Shown here in pieces: positions 6,681-7,932 of a stretch of 7,932 nt of DNA. Made by a program: the position numbers and the translations under genes. The stretch comes from Nitrososphaerota archaeon (GTDB lineage: Archaea > Thermoproteota > Nitrososphaeria > Nitrososphaerales > Gagatemarchaeaceae), in contig PLCG01000036.1 in assembly GCA_003135575.1 (NCBI GenBank), forward strand, positions 1-7,932. The letters run 5' to 3'. The notes beneath the pieces were generated by a model that saw nothing but the letters and a program-made list of their open reading frames with translations, made no database searches and had not been told where the DNA came from. Within the stretch, counting starts at the first letter, position 1. Every line of letters begins with the position of its first letter.

Positions 6681-6696
6681 CATATATGCCTTCGAA
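6681..6696 (-). promoter_or_regulatory. TATA promoter for the 53-aa gene
   Basis: CATATATG (6681-6688) is the best TATA box in the window. Its centre is 27-28 nt before the ATG at 6657, and on the minus strand it is preceded by TTCGAAGG as a possible BRE. The spacing predicts transcription starting within a few bases of the ATG. Confidence 0.6.
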
Positions 6697-6738
6697 AAGG
6701 CACGCCGAACGAAAGAAGGGGGAAGAGCGAAGGCGCTC

Positions 6739-6825
6739 ATGGCTAAGAAGCCAACGCTATGCATGCAAAACCCACGCAAAGCAGACAACAACCCAGATTG
6801 CGTCGACGCTAGTTCAGTTTTCTGA
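6739..6825 (+). CDS. Doubtful 28-aa ORF beginning MAKK
   Basis: The ORF translates as MAKKPTLCMQNPRKADNNPD plus CVDASSVF, with two cysteines and no lysine-rich pattern after the start. A GGGGGAAGAG run ends about 11 nt before the ATG and could serve as a weak ribosome-binding site, but no TATA box lies at the right distance. It is listed because it shares the MAK start and the region with two better-supported miniature genes. It may well be chance. Confidence 0.17.
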   Translation: MAKKPTLCMQNPRKADNNPDCVDASSVF

Positions 6826-6958
6826 AGGCGTCCAAGCACGATCCGAGGGTTAACACCAAGTCAGAGAGCTCGTCAAGTTAGCGCTCATGAGAGACGCCAT
6901 CTAGGCTAGCATTCGTAAGCCCCTGGTAGTGACAGAAAGCTGACGGAGAAGCCTATTA

Positions 6959-6971
6959 GGAGGTAAAGGAG
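6959..6971 (+). promoter_or_regulatory. Double Shine-Dalgarno sequence for cdc48
   Basis: GGAGGT (6959-6964) and GGAG (6968-6971) precede the TTG at 6980, the second at 8-nt spacing. An in-frame TAG at 6974-6976 excludes any earlier start, and the alternative GTG at 7001 would be 29 nt from GGAG. The site therefore supports TTG as the start codon. Confidence 0.6.
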
Positions 6972-6979
6972 AATAGAGA

Positions 6980-7932
6980 TTGTCTAACAGTGAAAAAGGC
7001 GTGAGCCAGCCGGAAGTCCAGCTCAAGGTTCTCGAGGCATACACTCGCGATGTGGGTCGTGGCGTGGTCAGGCTAGACTATGACGCGATGGACGCGCTAG
7101 CCGCGTCCACGGGAGACGTGATCGAGATCAAGGGAAAGGGACGGACAGTCGCCAAGTGCCTCCCTCTGTACCCCTCGGACGAGGGCAGAGGAATAGGAAG
7201 GATCGACGGCCTCGTCAGGAACAACGCCGGCGTCGCCATCGGTGACACGGTCAGCGTAAAGAAGGTCAAGGCCCCGCCGGCGGAGAGGGTTGTGGTCGCT
7301 CCACTCGAGCAGGCACCGCCCATCGACGCGAGATACTTTGCGGATGCCCTCGAGGGGATCCCGGTGACGAAGGGGGACAACGTGATGATACCCTACTTCG
7401 GTGGGAGGCTTACCTTCCAGGTCACTGGAGTGAGTCCGGTCGCAGAGGCAGCCCTGATAACTCAGAAAACGGTCTTCGTCATCTCGGCGAAGGGCGAAGC
7501 TCAAAGGGGAATACCACAGGTAAATTACGAAGATATCGGTGGGATAAAAGACGAGATCCGTAAAGTAAGGGAGACGATCGAGCTCCCCCTGAGACATCCG
7601 GAGATCTTTGAGAAGTTGGGCGTCGAGGCACCGAAGGGAGTCCTCCTCTACGGTCCTCCGGGAACAGGCAAGACGCTCCTGGCGAAGGCTGTGTCAACTG
7701 AAAGCAACGCTCACTTCATCCCGATAGGCGGTCCGGAGATTATGAGCAAGTTCTACGGTGAGTCTGAGGCAAAGCTCAGGGAGATATTCAAGGAGGCAAA
7801 GGAGAAGGCACCCACCATCATCTTCATCGACGAGATTGACTCGATAGCTCCGAAGCGCGAGGAGGTGACCGGAGAAGTCGAGAGGAGGGTCGTCAGCCAG
7901 CTGCTCTCCTTGATGGACGGCCTCGAAGCCAG
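6980..7932 (+). CDS. cdc48: Cdc48/VCP-type AAA+ ATPase (3' end outside window)
   Basis: Archaeal homologue of p97/VCP, a hexameric unfoldase that extracts and unfolds proteins, often handing them to the proteasome. The visible 317 residues include the N-domain: a double-psi barrel around EVQLKVLEAYTRDVGRGVVR and TVAKCLPLYPSDEG (about 12-100), then the second N-subdomain (about 105-185). They continue into the D1 ATPase domain: YEDIGGI near 188, Walker A GPPGTGKT at 225-232, Walker B IIFIDEID at 280-287, and the start of the second region of homology (ERRVVSQLLSLMDGL) at the window edge. The full N-domain distinguishes it from CdvC/Vps4, which has an MIT domain instead. The start is TTG at 6980 by ribosome-binding-site spacing and the in-frame stop just upstream; GTG at 7001 would give a protein 7 residues shorter. 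The second ATPase domain would lie beyond the window. Confidence 0.95.
   Translation, partial: MSNSEKGVSQPEVQLKVLEAYTRDVGRGVVRLDYDAMDALAASTGDVIEIKGKGRTVAKCLPLYPSDEGRGIGRIDGLVRNNAGVAIGDTVSVKKVKAPPAERVVVAPLEQAPPIDARYFADALEGIPVTKGDNVMIPYFGGRLTFQVTGVSPVAEAALITQKTVFVISAKGEAQRGIPQVNYEDIGGIKDEIRKVRETIELPLRHPEIFEKLGVEAPKGVLLYGPPGTGKTLLAKAVSTESNAHFIPIGGPEIMSKFYGESEAKLREIFKEAKEKAPTIIFIDEIDSIAPKREEVTGEVERRVVSQLLSLMDGLEA

Larger units (their letters stand above)
6658..6979. other. Divergent intergenic region before cdc48
   Basis: This 322-nt gap separates the minus-strand 53-aa gene from cdc48. It contains the promoter of the former, a doubtful 28-aa ORF at 6739-6825, an 8-bp palindrome CTCATGAG at 6884-6891, CCTATTAGG at 6952-6960 and the cdc48 ribosome-binding site. 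No clear strong TATA box for cdc48 was found; CTATTAG at 6953-6959 is too close to the start to be combined with the Shine-Dalgarno sequence, so an upstream start and a long leader are possible. No tRNA or known riboswitch was recognised. Confidence 0.4.

Noticed and set aside
6548..6853. 101-aa plus-strand frame that looks like a small membrane protein
   Set aside because: Its hydrophobic Phe/Leu stretch is the antisense of lysine codons in the 53-aa gene, which has the better promoter and a sensible ATG; this frame begins at GTG with no promoter seen.
5864..6979. tRNA, SRP RNA, RNase P RNA or CRISPR array in the gene-poor stretch
   Set aside because: No T-loop consensus, no SRP domain IV or RNase P conserved blocks, and no regularly spaced repeats were found by eye on either strand.
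6980..7932. CdvC (Vps4) as identity of the AAA+ ATPase near the CdvB-like gene
   Set aside because: The N-terminus is a clear Cdc48 double-psi barrel, not an MIT domain, so a direct cdvB-cdvC operon is not present here.

Overview
The window is archaeal. It holds an archaeal-type isoleucyl-tRNA synthetase, a TrmB-family regulator, an ESCRT-III/CdvB-type cell-division protein and a Cdc48-type AAA+ ATPase. Several genes are preceded by TATA-like boxes about 27 nt before an ATG, the usual layout for archaeal leaderless transcripts. Cdv proteins together with the crenarchaeal-looking IleRS motifs suggest the TACK group, plausibly a GC-rich member of Nitrososphaerota (Thaumarchaeota). That placement is inference from protein families, not from a phylogeny.

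Layout: (1) 1-3171, plus strand, ileS, cut at its 5' end by the window edge. (2) 3124-3843, minus strand, a YfcE/MJ0936-type metallophosphoesterase whose 3' end overlaps ileS tail-to-tail by 48 nt. (3) 3897-5108, minus strand, a long TrmB-like regulator directly upstream of the phosphoesterase. (4) 5109-5215, a divergent promoter region with a perfect 12-bp palindrome and short direct repeats. (5) 5216-5863, plus strand, a CdvB/Snf7 paralogue with no winged-helix tail but a proline-rich MIM2-like C-terminus. (6) 5864-6979, a lower-GC, gene-poor 1.1-kb stretch with several stem-loops (three look like terminators) and two tiny lysine-rich genes facing each other: 18 aa on plus and 53 aa on minus, each with a TATA-like box about 27-28 nt before its ATG. 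(7) 6980 to the right edge, plus strand, cdc48 (N-domain and the start of the first ATPase domain), apparently starting at TTG.

No tRNA, rRNA, CRISPR array, transposase or integrase was found. The left 5 kb is housekeeping and tightly packed. The part that most merits a second look is 5109-6979: an ESCRT-III paralogue divergent from a TrmB-type regulator across a palindromic control region, followed by miniature lysine-rich ORFs resembling histone-H1 or nucleoid-protein tails and unexplained RNA hairpins. A functional link between these elements is only a hypothesis from proximity.
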